64,000 nucleotides of DNA from Alphaproteobacteria bacterium (GTDB lineage: Bacteria > Pseudomonadota > Alphaproteobacteria > UBA8366), in contig JANQKC010000027.1 in the NCBI GenBank assembly GCA_028281325.1, positions 1 to 64,000 on the forward strand, given 5' to 3'. Position numbers and translations under genes: made by a program. The notes under the pieces are model-generated. The model saw only the letters and a program-made list of their open reading frames with translations. It did no database searches and had not been told where the DNA came from. Shown here piece after piece: positions 50,458 to 59,928 of this stretch. Within the stretch, counting starts at the first letter, position 1. Every line of letters begins with the position of its first letter.

Positions 50458-51951
50458 ATGGTGGCTCTCAAGAAACGCATAACGAAGTTCTACGTTTCTC
50501 TCGGCCACCAATATATGCCGTTCGCGAATGTCGCGACGACGGACCTGTCGCTTTCCCGGTTGCTCCGCCTTTCGCTGTTTCAAGTCTCCGTCGGCATGAC
50601 CTTGGTCTTGTTGGTGGGAACGCTCAACCGCGTCATGATCGTGGAACTGGGCGTCCCGGCGACGGTGGTCGGCGTGATGGTGGCCCTGCCGCTGCTGTTC
50701 GCGCCGTTTCGCGCGTTGGTGGGCTTCAAATCGGATACGCATCGCTGCGAGCTTGGCTGGCGGCGCGTCCCTTTCATCTATCGCGGGACATTGCTGCAAT
50801 TCGGCGGCTTCGCCATCATGCCGTTTGCGATTCTCGTCCTGGCCGGCCAGGGCGAAGCGCAAAGCGCGCCGGCTTGGCTCGGCTATGTATCCGCCGCGGC
50901 CGCCTTCCTGCTCGCCGGCGCCGGCGCGCATATCGTTCAAACAGCGGGCTTGGCGCTTGCGACCGACCTTGCGGAGCCCGAGGCGCATCCGCAGTTGGTG
51001 GGCTTGATGTACAGCATGATGCTCCTCAGCATGATCGCGAGCGCCCTCATTTTCGGCTACGCACTGTCCGACTTCAGCCCAGCCCGCCTTATTCAAGTAA
51101 TTCAGAGCGCTGCCGTCATTTGCTTAGTCCTGAATGCCATCGCGGTGTGGAAACAGGAGGCGCGAAGTCATCTGCACCGGCCAAGCGCAACGGCCGCCGA
51201 CCCGTCGTTCCAAGAGGCCTGGGCGCATTTTTGCCAAGCCCCGCATACGGTTCGGCGACTCACCATCATTTGCCTCGGCACAATGGCGTTCTCCATGTCC
51301 GAAGTGTTGCTCGAGCCATACGGCGGCGAGATCCTGAATTGGAGCGTGGCCAACACCACCAAGCTCACGGCATTGCTCGCGCTGGGCGGTTTGCTGGGAT
51401 TGAGCTTCGCGTCCCATGCCCTCCGGCCTGGCTATGACCCGCTTCGCCTTGCACTGTTCGGGGCCCTCATCGGCGTGCCGGCTCTGGCCCTCGTGATTCT
51501 GGCGGCGCCGTTACAATTCGACGGCGCATTCCTTATCGGGAACTTCATGTTGGGTTTCGGCGCAGCGCTCTTCGGCCATGCCACCTTGACCGCGACGATG
51601 AATGAGGCGCCGAAGGAAAAACACGGCCTGGCCGTGGGGGCCTGGGGCGCGGTGCAGGCCACCGCCGCCGGCCTGGCGATGGCCTTGGGCAGCATGATCC
51701 GGGACCTTTTCAATGTGATCCGCGATGCGAATGAGACGGTATCGACCGCGCTACAGGGCGCCGGCGGCTATATGACCGTCTATTCCATCGAGATCATCCT
51801 CTTGCTCGCCACGGTCGCATTAACGCTTCCCGTTATCCGACGGATGGCGGGAGCAAGCGGCCCCGATCCGATCGCGCCTAACCGCCTAACCGGCAGTCAT
51901 CGGTCGTTTCGCAGCGGAACCAAAGCAAGCGTGAACCATGGCGCTCCTTGA
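50458..51951 (+). CDS. pucC: PucC-family (BCD/MFS) light-harvesting assembly protein
   Basis: 'LSLFQVSVGMTLVLLVGTLNRVMIVELGVPATVVGVMVALPLLFAPFRALVGFKSDTHRCELGWRRVPFIYRGTLLQFGGFAIMPFAI'. Confidence 0.94.
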   Translation: MVALKKRITKFYVSLGHQYMPFANVATTDLSLSRLLRLSLFQVSVGMTLVLLVGTLNRVMIVELGVPATVVGVMVALPLLFAPFRALVGFKSDTHRCELGWRRVPFIYRGTLLQFGGFAIMPFAILVLAGQGEAQSAPAWLGYVSAAAAFLLAGAGAHIVQTAGLALATDLAEPEAHPQLVGLMYSMMLLSMIASALIFGYALSDFSPARLIQVIQSAAVICLVLNAIAVWKQEARSHLHRPSATAADPSFQEAWAHFCQAPHTVRRLTIICLGTMAFSMSEVLLEPYGGEILNWSVANTTKLTALLALGGLLGLSFASHALRPGYDPLRLALFGALIGVPALALVILAAPLQFDGAFLIGNFMLGFGAALFGHATLTATMNEAPKEKHGLAVGAWGAVQATAAGLAMALGSMIRDLFNVIRDANETVSTALQGAGGYMTVYSIEIILLLATVALTLPVIRRMAGASGPDPIAPNRLTGSHRSFRSGTKASVNHGAP

Positions 51952-52447
51952 CATACTCGAACACCCCGACCCCCGCCTGCGGCTCCGTGCGGAGCCCGTC
52001 GCGGCGTTTGACGAGACCCTCGGCCGGTTCGTCGAGGACTTACTCGAGACGCTCTATTCGACGGACGCAATTGGTCTGTCCGCGCCGCAAGTCGGCGACC
52101 GGCGCAACGTGCTCGTGATGGACCTGTCCGAAACCCGCACCACGCCGGAAGTCTACATAAACCCCGAAATCGGGTCGAAGTCGGGTTTCGGTCTGGTCGA
52201 GGAAAGTTGCTTGTCGGTGCCGGGCGTGACCGGCAACGTTGTGCGCGCCGTCACGTTATCTGTGTCGGCGCAAGATCGAAGCGGCACGTTTTTCGACCGC
52301 GAGTTGACCGGAATGCATTCGGTTTGCCTGCAACACGAAATGGATCATCTTGAGGGTAAACTGTTTATCGACAGGCTACCGATGCTTGAGAAACTGCGCC
52401 TACGGTTTTTCTCGCGCCCCACGGGCCTGGGGGTCGGCGCCTCGTAA
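51938..52447 (+). CDS. def: peptide deformylase-like protein
   Basis: Motif 1 'AIGLSAPQVG', motif 2 'EESCLSVPG' (variant), motif 3 'LQHEMDHLEGKLFIDRL'; start overlaps the pucC 3' end by 14 nt. Confidence 0.9.
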   Translation: MALLDILEHPDPRLRLRAEPVAAFDETLGRFVEDLLETLYSTDAIGLSAPQVGDRRNVLVMDLSETRTTPEVYINPEIGSKSGFGLVEESCLSVPGVTGNVVRAVTLSVSAQDRSGTFFDRELTGMHSVCLQHEMDHLEGKLFIDRLPMLEKLRLRFFSRPTGLGVGAS

Positions 52448-52504
52448 GACGACGCCCGCGTTGACGCCGAGCGATCATGTAACAGCGGATCGCCCTACCC
52501 CCCC

Positions 52505-52972
52505 CTATTTCAAGACGCTCCGCTGTTCGAACAGGCCGGGACCGAACGACCGCGCCACTTCCGCAACATCAGGGTGACCGTGTGCATAAGGCTTGTAAGC
52601 CATATCCTGGATTAGGATATGGGCGTTCAGCCATCGCTTCAGATACACCAGCAGCTCATTCGTTATGGGAGATTCGTCGCCCGACTGCAATTTCTCGCGT
52701 ATCTCATACACCCGTTCGGTAAAATCGACATGCTCATCCTTGTGCGGTGTCAGACCGGAAAAACCGCAAGCCTCCATGACTTTCTCTTCCCGGGCGAAGT
52801 GAATCTCCGTGTACGCGATAAGCCGGTCGAACACGTCCTGCGCCGACTGCTTGCCGCCCTCCCCGACCACGGAATCGTGCAGCAGATTGATCAAATCGAT
52901 CAGCGCTTTATGATCGGAATCGATTAAATCGACGCCGACGCTCATCGAGTCAGACCATTCGTAAAAACTCAT
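52505..52972 (-). CDS. bacteriohemerythrin
   Basis: 'MSVGVDLIDSDHKALIDLINLLHD', 'TEIHFAREEKVMEACGF', 'HKDEHVDF', 'WLNAHILIQDMAYKPY': full set of His/Glu/Asp ligands. Confidence 0.95.
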   Translation of the reverse strand: MSFYEWSDSMSVGVDLIDSDHKALIDLINLLHDSVVGEGGKQSAQDVFDRLIAYTEIHFAREEKVMEACGFSGLTPHKDEHVDFTERVYEIREKLQSGDESPITNELLVYLKRWLNAHILIQDMAYKPYAHGHPDVAEVARSFGPGLFEQRSVLK

Positions 52973-53005
52973 GGACGCGGCCCCTTCCCCTGCGCTTCCC
53001 GCACC

Positions 53006-53055
53006 GGTGAGCCCACCCCGTCCAATCGGGGCGGCCCGACAACGCCAGGCTCACC
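53006..53055. other. nested inverted repeat between the CBS and hemerythrin genes
   Basis: Outer arms GGTGAGCC (53006-53013) and GGCTCACC (53048-53055); inner hairpin CCCCG-TCCAAT-CGGGG (53016-53031). Confidence 0.6.
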
Positions 53056-53069
53056 GAGCCCTACCCGGT

Positions 53070-53489
53070 TCAATACTGGGCGAGCAGATAGTTCACGAGA
53101 TCCGTTGTCGTCACGATGCCGGCCAATGCGCCGTCGCCATCAACCACCGGCAGCGAATGGATAGATCCCTTGCTCAGGAGTTCCGCGGCCGATCGGATGG
53201 AATCCTTGTCCTTAATGGTAACCAATTCCGTCGACATCACGTCTTCGATGGAGAACTGCGAGTCGAAATACTCCAGATTTACGGCATCCGGGGTCCCGTA
53301 GGCGTCGAGGCTCAGCTTCATCATGTCGGTCGAACTGATCAGGCCCACCAAGGTGTTTCCATTGACAACCGGGACATGATGAAACGGATTTTCGGATATC
53401 AGCTTGTATACCTCGCTTACCTTCTGGGCGATATGCACGGTAAGCGGCTGACTCTTCATGATGTGGGAAACCGGCTCGTTGTGTCGCAT
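53070..53489 (-). CDS. tandem CBS domain protein
   Basis: 'NPFHHVPVVNGNTLVGLISSTDMMKL' and 'GSIHSLPVVDGDGALAGIVTTTDLVNYLL'. Confidence 0.92.
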   Translation of the reverse strand: MRHNEPVSHIMKSQPLTVHIAQKVSEVYKLISENPFHHVPVVNGNTLVGLISSTDMMKLSLDAYGTPDAVNLEYFDSQFSIEDVMSTELVTIKDKDSIRSAAELLSKGSIHSLPVVDGDGALAGIVTTTDLVNYLLAQY

Positions 53490-53792
53490 GTTCTCTCCTT
53501 TGCAGCGGTGCAGCCAAGTGGCGCCCGGATTTTATCCATCGGCGACGCCGTTGTCTCACATAACAGATGGGGAATCCCGCATTAACGTCACGGCGCGAGA
53601 GCGATGGTCCGGACAGGGGCAAGGAAAGGCCGCCTCCTCGGCCGGGCCGGGCCAGCGGCGGACGGCACGCCAGCGATTTGCCGGCGAAAGAGAAGCCGAT
53701 GTCAAAAAAGCGTAACCATTACGTGGAAAAGTCATGTGGGAAGACTGCCTTCTGCGATTCTGCGTCCGGCGGCCCGCCGTAAATGACCACCC

Positions 53793-56507
53793 ATGTTGCA
53801 CACGCCCGGAAATACGCCGCCGCCTGAGGAAATTCACAGGCGACCCCTGACCGATCTGTTTTTTTCGCTGGGATCCTCCGATACCGGGCTGACGACCACG
53901 GAGGCGCAATCCCGGCTGGCGCGTATCGGCCCGAATGAATTGCGCGTCCGGAAGGACACGCCGGAATTCGTCAAATTCCTGCGCGAGTTCAAGAATTTCT
54001 TCGCGATTCTCTTGATCGTCGGCGGCCTGCTCGCGCTTTTGGCCGACTATCTCGATCCCGGTCAGGGCAATTTTTACATCGCCTGCGCGCTGTTCGGCGT
54101 GGTCGTCTTGAACTCGACCTTCACCTATCTGCAAGAGCGTCAGAGCGAAAAGATCATGGAGAGCTTCCAGAAGATGCTCCCCGCGATGGTGACGGTCTTG
54201 CGGGACGGGACCGTCGGCGCGGTCGACGCGAAGACTCTGGTGCCCGGCGATATCATCACCCTTGCGGAGGGCGACCGGGTTCCGGCCGATTGCCGCCTGA
54301 TCGAAGCAAACCGCCTCACGGCCGACCTCAGCAGCCTCACCGGGGAAAGCGAGCCGCAACCGCTCGACCCATCGAGCAGCGACGACGTGCTTCTTCAAAG
54401 CCACAACATGTTGTTCTCCGGGTCGCTCGTGCAAAGCGGGGCCGCCAAGGCGATCGTCTGCCGCACGGGCATGAGCACGGAAATCGGCAACATCGTGGAA
54501 CTCACCAAAGCGACGGGCGAGGTCGAAACGCCGATCCGCCGCGAGCTAAAGTACTTCATAAAGATCATCAGCGGCATCGCCATCGGCCTCGGCGTGTCCT
54601 TCTTCCTGGTCAGCGTCGCGATCGGCCGCGGCGAGCTGGCCAGCCTTATCTTCGCCATCGGCATTATCGTCGCGAATGTCCCCGAAGGACTATTGCCGAC
54701 CGTCACCCTCGCGCTGACGATGGCCAGCAAGCGCATGGCCCGGAAGAACGCGCTGATCAAGAACCTGGAAAGCGTCGAGACGCTGGGCAGCACGACCGTC
54801 ATCTGCTCCGACAAGACGGGCACGCTGACCCAGAATCGGCTGACGGTGACATCGATCGTGATCGGCACCGACTCGTTTTCCGTATCGGACCCTGCCCTGC
54901 CGGCCCATGCACGCTTCGCGGAAACGCGCCGCGTTATGGCGCTGTGCAACAACGCCCACCGGACCGAGGACGGTTTCGTCGGGGACGCGACGGAAGGGGC
55001 GATGCTCCTCTACGCGACCGATGCAAAGTGCGATGAGCCGCTTCAGGATTTCAAACGCGTGGCGGAAGAACCTTTCAATTCCACCGTCAAACGCATGATC
55101 ACGCTTTGCGAACGACCCGACGACGGGACGTTCGAAGCCTACCTCAAGGGCGCGCCCGAGGTCGTCCTGAAAATGTGCGACCGGGTTTACCTGAACGGCG
55201 ACACGGTGCCGCTGACCACGGCGCGCCGCCACAAGATGATCGACCAATACCGGGCCCTTGCGGCGCAAGGGCAACGCGGCCTTGCCCTCGCCATTCAGCC
55301 GACACCTGACGCGCATATCCCTGGCGACGGATACATTTTCGTCGCGATCGTCGGCATGATCGACCCGCCGCGCCCCGAAGTGCCGGATGCGATCGCTCGC
55401 TGCCACAGCGCCGGTATCCGCGTGGTGATGATGACCGGCGACTATGGCCTGACCGCCGAGACGATCGGCCGCCAGATCGGTCTTATCCAAAAGCAAGGGA
55501 CCGTCATTCACGGCGGCGAACTGGCGGAAATGGACGAACGGCAATTGGCCCGCGTCCTCGACGATCCCGAATTGATCTTCGCCCGTATCTCGCCCGCGCA
55601 AAAACTGCGGATCGTGCAGGCCCTGCAGGCGCAGGGCGAGGTGGTGACGGTGACCGGCGACGGGGTGAACGACGCCCCCGCGCTCAAGAACGCCGATATG
55701 GGCGTCGCCATGGGCCTTCGGGGTACGGATGTCGCCAAGGAAGCCAGCAACATGGTTCTGATGGACGACAACTTCGCGACCATCGTCGCCGCCGTCGAGG
55801 AAGGGCGCACCATCTTCGACAACATCAAGAAATTCATCGCCTACATCCTGACCAGCAACGTGCCGCAGATTCTGCCCTTCGTCGCCTATGTCCTCTTGGA
55901 TATTCCGCTGCCGCTGACGATCGTCCTGATCCTCGCCATCGATCTCGGCACCGACATCGTCCCCGCCCTCGGGCTCGGTGCGGAGAAACCGGAAACCGAC
56001 GTGATGCACAAACCGCCGCGGAAACGCAGCGAGCGGTTGCTCACGCGCAATCTCTTGTTCATGAGCTACTGCATCGTCGGCGTCATTCAGGCAGCCGCCG
56101 GGTTTTTCACGTATTTCGTGATCCTCTATGCGGGCGAATGGCAATGGGGCGACCAACTGGCGTCTTCGGACCCGCTCTACCGCACCGCCATCACCGGCTT
56201 TTTCGCATCGATCATTATCTGTCAGATCGCCGACGTCATCATTTGCCGCACGCGACGTCAAAGCATCCTATCGGCGGGCGTCTTCAGCAACAGGCTGGTC
56301 TGGCTTGGCATCGCCACCGAATCGGCGCTGCTCGCCCTGATCGCCTATGTGCCGGCGTTCAACACCTTTTTCGGGACCGCGCCGCTTGAGGCTTGGCATT
56401 TGCTGCTCAGCGTCCCCTTTGCGGTACTTATCCTGCTCGGCGACGAGTTACGGCGCGTCTTCGTCCGGCGGGAAAACCCGTTCGTCCTGCGCTGGCTCAC
56501 CTGGTAG
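53793..56507 (+). CDS. cation-transporting P-type ATPase (P2 type)
   Basis: 'CSDKTGTLTQN' phosphorylation site, 'TGESEPQ', 'VTGDGVNDAPALKNADMGVAMG', 'NVPEGLLPTVTLAL' TM4. Confidence 0.95.
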   Translation: MLHTPGNTPPPEEIHRRPLTDLFFSLGSSDTGLTTTEAQSRLARIGPNELRVRKDTPEFVKFLREFKNFFAILLIVGGLLALLADYLDPGQGNFYIACALFGVVVLNSTFTYLQERQSEKIMESFQKMLPAMVTVLRDGTVGAVDAKTLVPGDIITLAEGDRVPADCRLIEANRLTADLSSLTGESEPQPLDPSSSDDVLLQSHNMLFSGSLVQSGAAKAIVCRTGMSTEIGNIVELTKATGEVETPIRRELKYFIKIISGIAIGLGVSFFLVSVAIGRGELASLIFAIGIIVANVPEGLLPTVTLALTMASKRMARKNALIKNLESVETLGSTTVICSDKTGTLTQNRLTVTSIVIGTDSFSVSDPALPAHARFAETRRVMALCNNAHRTEDGFVGDATEGAMLLYATDAKCDEPLQDFKRVAEEPFNSTVKRMITLCERPDDGTFEAYLKGAPEVVLKMCDRVYLNGDTVPLTTARRHKMIDQYRALAAQGQRGLALAIQPTPDAHIPGDGYIFVAIVGMIDPPRPEVPDAIARCHSAGIRVVMMTGDYGLTAETIGRQIGLIQKQGTVIHGGELAEMDERQLARVLDDPELIFARISPAQKLRIVQALQAQGEVVTVTGDGVNDAPALKNADMGVAMGLRGTDVAKEASNMVLMDDNFATIVAAVEEGRTIFDNIKKFIAYILTSNVPQILPFVAYVLLDIPLPLTIVLILAIDLGTDIVPALGLGAEKPETDVMHKPPRKRSERLLTRNLLFMSYCIVGVIQAAAGFFTYFVILYAGEWQWGDQLASSDPLYRTAITGFFASIIICQIADVIICRTRRQSILSAGVFSNRLVWLGIATESALLALIAYVPAFNTFFGTAPLEAWHLLLSVPFAVLILLGDELRRVFVRRENPFVLRWLTW

Positions 56508-56518
56508 CGACCGCGCGG

Positions 56519-57238
56519 TCAAGCGAGTTTCTCACCCAAGAATTTCAGTACTTCGTCCCAGGCCTTTTCGCTGACGTCATGCCGGTACTTTTCCTCGCTG
56601 GTGAAGGACTGGAAGGCATGGCCCGCGCCATCGTAGCGGTGGAAGACATAGGGGACACCGGCATGCTTCAACGCCGCCTCGTAGTCGTCGACATCCTCGG
56701 GCGACGGATTGGCGTCTTCGTTGCCGAAGAATCCCGCAACCGGACATTTGATGTTGCCGGCAAGGTCGATGGCCGGCGGCGTGCCCGGCCCCATCGGCAG
56801 CTTGATGCGCCCGCCGTAGAACACCACGCACGCCTTGAGGTCCGGAAGGTGGCACGCGCCGAGCCAGGAAACCCGGCCGCCCCAGCAGTGTCCGATGATG
56901 CCGATGCGGTCGCCGTCGACATTGTTCAGGCCGGCGAGGAAATCGTACGCCGCCCGCATGTCCAAAGCCGTCCAGTCATCACGGAACTCGTCGCGCTTGA
57001 CCTGCATCTCTTCTTCTTTCGGCCACCAATGGAAGATGAACGGCACGGCGACGGCATACCCGTTTTCGGCGTAACGTTCGGCGACCTTTAGGGTCACTTC
57101 GTCGTTCTCGACGCCGGTATGCCCCACCGGGATGTGTTGCGCCAGCACGATGCCCGGATGCGGCCCCTCGCCCTGGGGCTCGAAGATGAAGATTTCCATC
57201 GGACTGTCGTTGACGGTGACGGTTTCAATGCGGTGCAC
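56519..57238 (-). CDS. dienelactone hydrolase family protein
   Basis: 'IGIIGHCWGGRVSW' with catalytic Cys, 'FFGNEDANPSPEDVDDYEAAL', 'RYDGAGHAF'. Confidence 0.92.
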   Translation of the reverse strand: MHRIETVTVNDSPMEIFIFEPQGEGPHPGIVLAQHIPVGHTGVENDEVTLKVAERYAENGYAVAVPFIFHWWPKEEEMQVKRDEFRDDWTALDMRAAYDFLAGLNNVDGDRIGIIGHCWGGRVSWLGACHLPDLKACVVFYGGRIKLPMGPGTPPAIDLAGNIKCPVAGFFGNEDANPSPEDVDDYEAALKHAGVPYVFHRYDGAGHAFQSFTSEEKYRHDVSEKAWDEVLKFLGEKLA

Positions 57239-57288
57239 GGGTGTTCCTCTCTATTGCTGTTCGATTGCTCGGCGCCAATGCGCGAACG

Positions 57289-58383
57289 CTACGCCTTGAA
57301 AGCCGCGACGGATTTTTCGTCGAAATCCAATCCCAATCCGGGCTTGTCGGGCAGCACGAGGTCGCCGTCCTCGATCGCCGGGGTTTCCTCGTAGAGCTTC
57401 AGCATCCACGGCATGTATTCCACCGTCAGCCCGTTCGCGCAGGCGGCGACCACATGGACCAAAATCTCCGGCATCACATGGCTGACCACCGGCAGATTGA
57501 ATGCCTCGGCCATGCCGGCGACCTTCATCCAGGACGTCACGCCGCCGACCCGCGCAATATCGATCATGACGATGTCGACCGACCGCGCCTCGATCATCTG
57601 CCGGAACGGCGCGATGCCGTAAAGATACTCGCCGCCGGCGACCGGCGTGTTCAAGGCCGCGGTGACGCGGGCCAGTCCCTGATAGTCGTCGGCCGTGGTC
57701 ACGTCCTCCAGCCAGAACAAGCCGACATCCTCGACGCGGCTGCCGATATCGATCGCCTGCTCCGGCCGCCAGCGCTGGTTTATGTCGCACATCAGCTTGA
57801 TATCCGGACCGATCGCCTCCCGCACCACCCGTACCCGCCGCATCTCGTCGGCGGGCGTCGGGTCGCCGGGCAGCGCCATCTGGGTCTTCATCTCCCGGAA
57901 GCCCTTCTGTACCAGGACTTCCGCCGCCCGCTGCGCTTCGCCATCCGACAAGTTGCGACGCAGCGACCCCGACGCGTAGGTCGCGACCCGGTCGCGACGC
58001 CCGCCCAGAAGCTTCCACAACGGCTGGCCGCATGCCTTTCCCTTGATATCCCACAGGGCGATGTCGATCGCCGACACCGCCAGCATGTAAATGCCGCCCG
58101 GGCCGCAGGAATCGCCGATCCCGGCGTATAACTTTGCCAAAATCTTTTCGATGCGCAGCGGATCCTCCCCGACGGTAAGGGCGGCGAGCCCTTCGACCGC
58201 GAGATGCAAACTGCCGGTCAACGCGGCGCCGTAAAAGGTGACGCCGATACCCTCGACGCCGTTATCGGTGCGAAGCCGCAAGATCACGACCGGACGAGGC
58301 CCGGCGCCCCGCGCCGCCGTGTTCGCCAGAGGGTCGTCTTCCGGAACGTTCAGGATCGTCGCTTCGTAGCCAGTGATTTTCAT
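57289..58383 (-). CDS. mandelate racemase/muconate lactonizing enzyme family protein
   Basis: Enolase superfamily: 'IALWDIKGKACGQPLWKLLGG', 'KLMCDINQRWRPEQAIDIG', 'LFWLEDVTTADDYQGLARV'. Confidence 0.93.
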   Translation of the reverse strand: MKITGYEATILNVPEDDPLANTAARGAGPRPVVILRLRTDNGVEGIGVTFYGAALTGSLHLAVEGLAALTVGEDPLRIEKILAKLYAGIGDSCGPGGIYMLAVSAIDIALWDIKGKACGQPLWKLLGGRRDRVATYASGSLRRNLSDGEAQRAAEVLVQKGFREMKTQMALPGDPTPADEMRRVRVVREAIGPDIKLMCDINQRWRPEQAIDIGSRVEDVGLFWLEDVTTADDYQGLARVTAALNTPVAGGEYLYGIAPFRQMIEARSVDIVMIDIARVGGVTSWMKVAGMAEAFNLPVVSHVMPEILVHVVAACANGLTVEYMPWMLKLYEETPAIEDGDLVLPDKPGLGLDFDEKSVAAFKA

Positions 58384-58492
58384 CGCGCCGTCATCCGTAC
58401 TTCAGAAATCAAGGAAAGACGTTAACACACCATCCCCGCATCACATATCGAGCGCCCGCCGGTATTGAGATCGATCATATGGTGACCCATTT

Positions 58493-59452
58493 ATGCCGGG
58501 TAAAATTGCAATCGGGCAAAACCAAACGGCGTGTTTGATCGTGTCGGAAGACCTTTATGATCTGTTGGGCGTCGCCAAGGATGCATCCAGCGACGACATC
58601 AGAAAAGCCTATCGGGCGCTGGCGAAGAAGCATCATCCGGACTTGAACCCCGGCGACAAAGCGGCGGAAGAAGCTTTCAAGAAGATTCAGGCCGCCAACG
58701 CCATACTGTCCGACCCGGACAAGCGGAAGCAATATGACCGCGGTGCGATCGACGCCCAAGGCAACGAAATCCAACGGGACTACTATCGGGAATATGCCTC
58801 GGCGGGCGGCGAACACCCCTACCGGTCGTCGGCAGGCCACGACGATATCAGCGATATCTTTTCCGACCTGTTCCGCGCGCGCGGCCAGGGTGGCGAAAAC
58901 GTCAACATCCGCGTGCGCGGCAGCGATATCCGTTACACGATGGAGGTTTCTTTTCTCGAAGCCGTAAACGGCGCGAAGAAACGCGTGACGATGCCGGACG
59001 GCAAGACGCTCGATATCGCCATCCCGAAAGGGCTGCATGAAGGCCAGGTCTTGCGCCTCCGCAACCAGGGCATGCCCGGGCTCGGCGGCAGCGGACCCGG
59101 CGACGCCTATGTCGAAATACATGTCGCGCCGCACCCGGACTTTCGCCGCCGAGGCAACGACATCCATGTAGAGCTGCCCATCGCGCTACATGAAGCGGTT
59201 TTGGGCGCAAAGGTCCGGGTGCCGACCATCGGCAAAGCGGTTTCGATGACGGTCCCCGCGAATTCCAACAACGGCGACACCCTGCGGCTTAAAGGAAGAG
59301 GCGTGCCCGCGGCGGGAGAGCGGCAAGCCGGTGATCAAATCGTGACGTTGCGGGTGCAATTGCCCGAAAAATCGGACGACGAGCTAAAGTCATTCCTGGC
59401 GGAATGGGCGAAGACGCATGCCTACGACCCACGAACCGAAGCGAAGGGCTGA
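58493..59452 (+). CDS. cbpA: DnaJ/CbpA-type J-domain co-chaperone (GTG 58541 is a plausible start)
   Basis: '[63 protein letters not shown]', DnaJ C-terminal domain, no Zn finger. Confidence 0.92.
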   Translation: MPGKIAIGQNQTACLIVSEDLYDLLGVAKDASSDDIRKAYRALAKKHHPDLNPGDKAAEEAFKKIQAANAILSDPDKRKQYDRGAIDAQGNEIQRDYYREYASAGGEHPYRSSAGHDDISDIFSDLFRARGQGGENVNIRVRGSDIRYTMEVSFLEAVNGAKKRVTMPDGKTLDIAIPKGLHEGQVLRLRNQGMPGLGGSGPGDAYVEIHVAPHPDFRRRGNDIHVELPIALHEAVLGAKVRVPTIGKAVSMTVPANSNNGDTLRLKGRGVPAAGERQAGDQIVTLRVQLPEKSDDELKSFLAEWAKTHAYDPRTEAKG

Positions 59453-59456
59453 GATC

Positions 59457-59780
59457 ATGCGCGAAGAATCCGAAGTCCTCGGCGTCTTTTCCGAACTCCG
59501 GCGTGAAACGCTTTATGTCTGGATCGAGCGCGGCTGGATAACCCCCAAACGGGGCCGGAAGGGCTACCGGTTTCAGGAAATCGACGTGGCGCGCCTGCGC
59601 CTCATTCTTGAGTTCCGCACGGAATTGGATTTGGACGAAGAAGCGCTCGATGTCATCCTGCCGCTGCTCGATCAGGTGCACGGCCTGCGCCGGGAACTTC
59701 ATCGGCTCGCCGATGCGGTCAATGATCAACCGCAAGATGTACGCGCGCGCATCGCCGCCCATCTCGCCAAAAACGGATAA
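59457..59780 (+). CDS. chaperone modulator CbpM-like (MerR-like) protein
   Basis: 'LRRETLYVWIERGWITPKRGRKGYRFQEIDVARLRLILEFRTELDLDEEALDVILPLLDQVHGLRREL', immediately downstream of cbpA. Confidence 0.85.
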   Translation: MREESEVLGVFSELRRETLYVWIERGWITPKRGRKGYRFQEIDVARLRLILEFRTELDLDEEALDVILPLLDQVHGLRRELHRLADAVNDQPQDVRARIAAHLAKNG

Positions 59781-59928
59781 ACCGACCCTTCCCGCGCGGT
59801 TCCGCCAGCCTCGGCGCAATTGCGGGTCTCTCGCCATTACCGTTTAATGACGGATATCCGACGACGCACACGCTTCAATCGCAGGATCGGCCCGATCCGC
59901 GTCGCCGGCGGCCAACGCGGGAGGCGTC

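Noticed and set aside
50448-51437. 329-aa plus-strand ORF overlapping pucC in another frame
   Set aside because: Arg/Pro/Gly/His-rich out-of-frame reading; the pucC frame is unambiguous.
54690-56261. 523-aa minus-strand ORF opposite the P-type ATPase
   Set aside because: Antisense shadow; the plus strand carries all P-type ATPase motifs.
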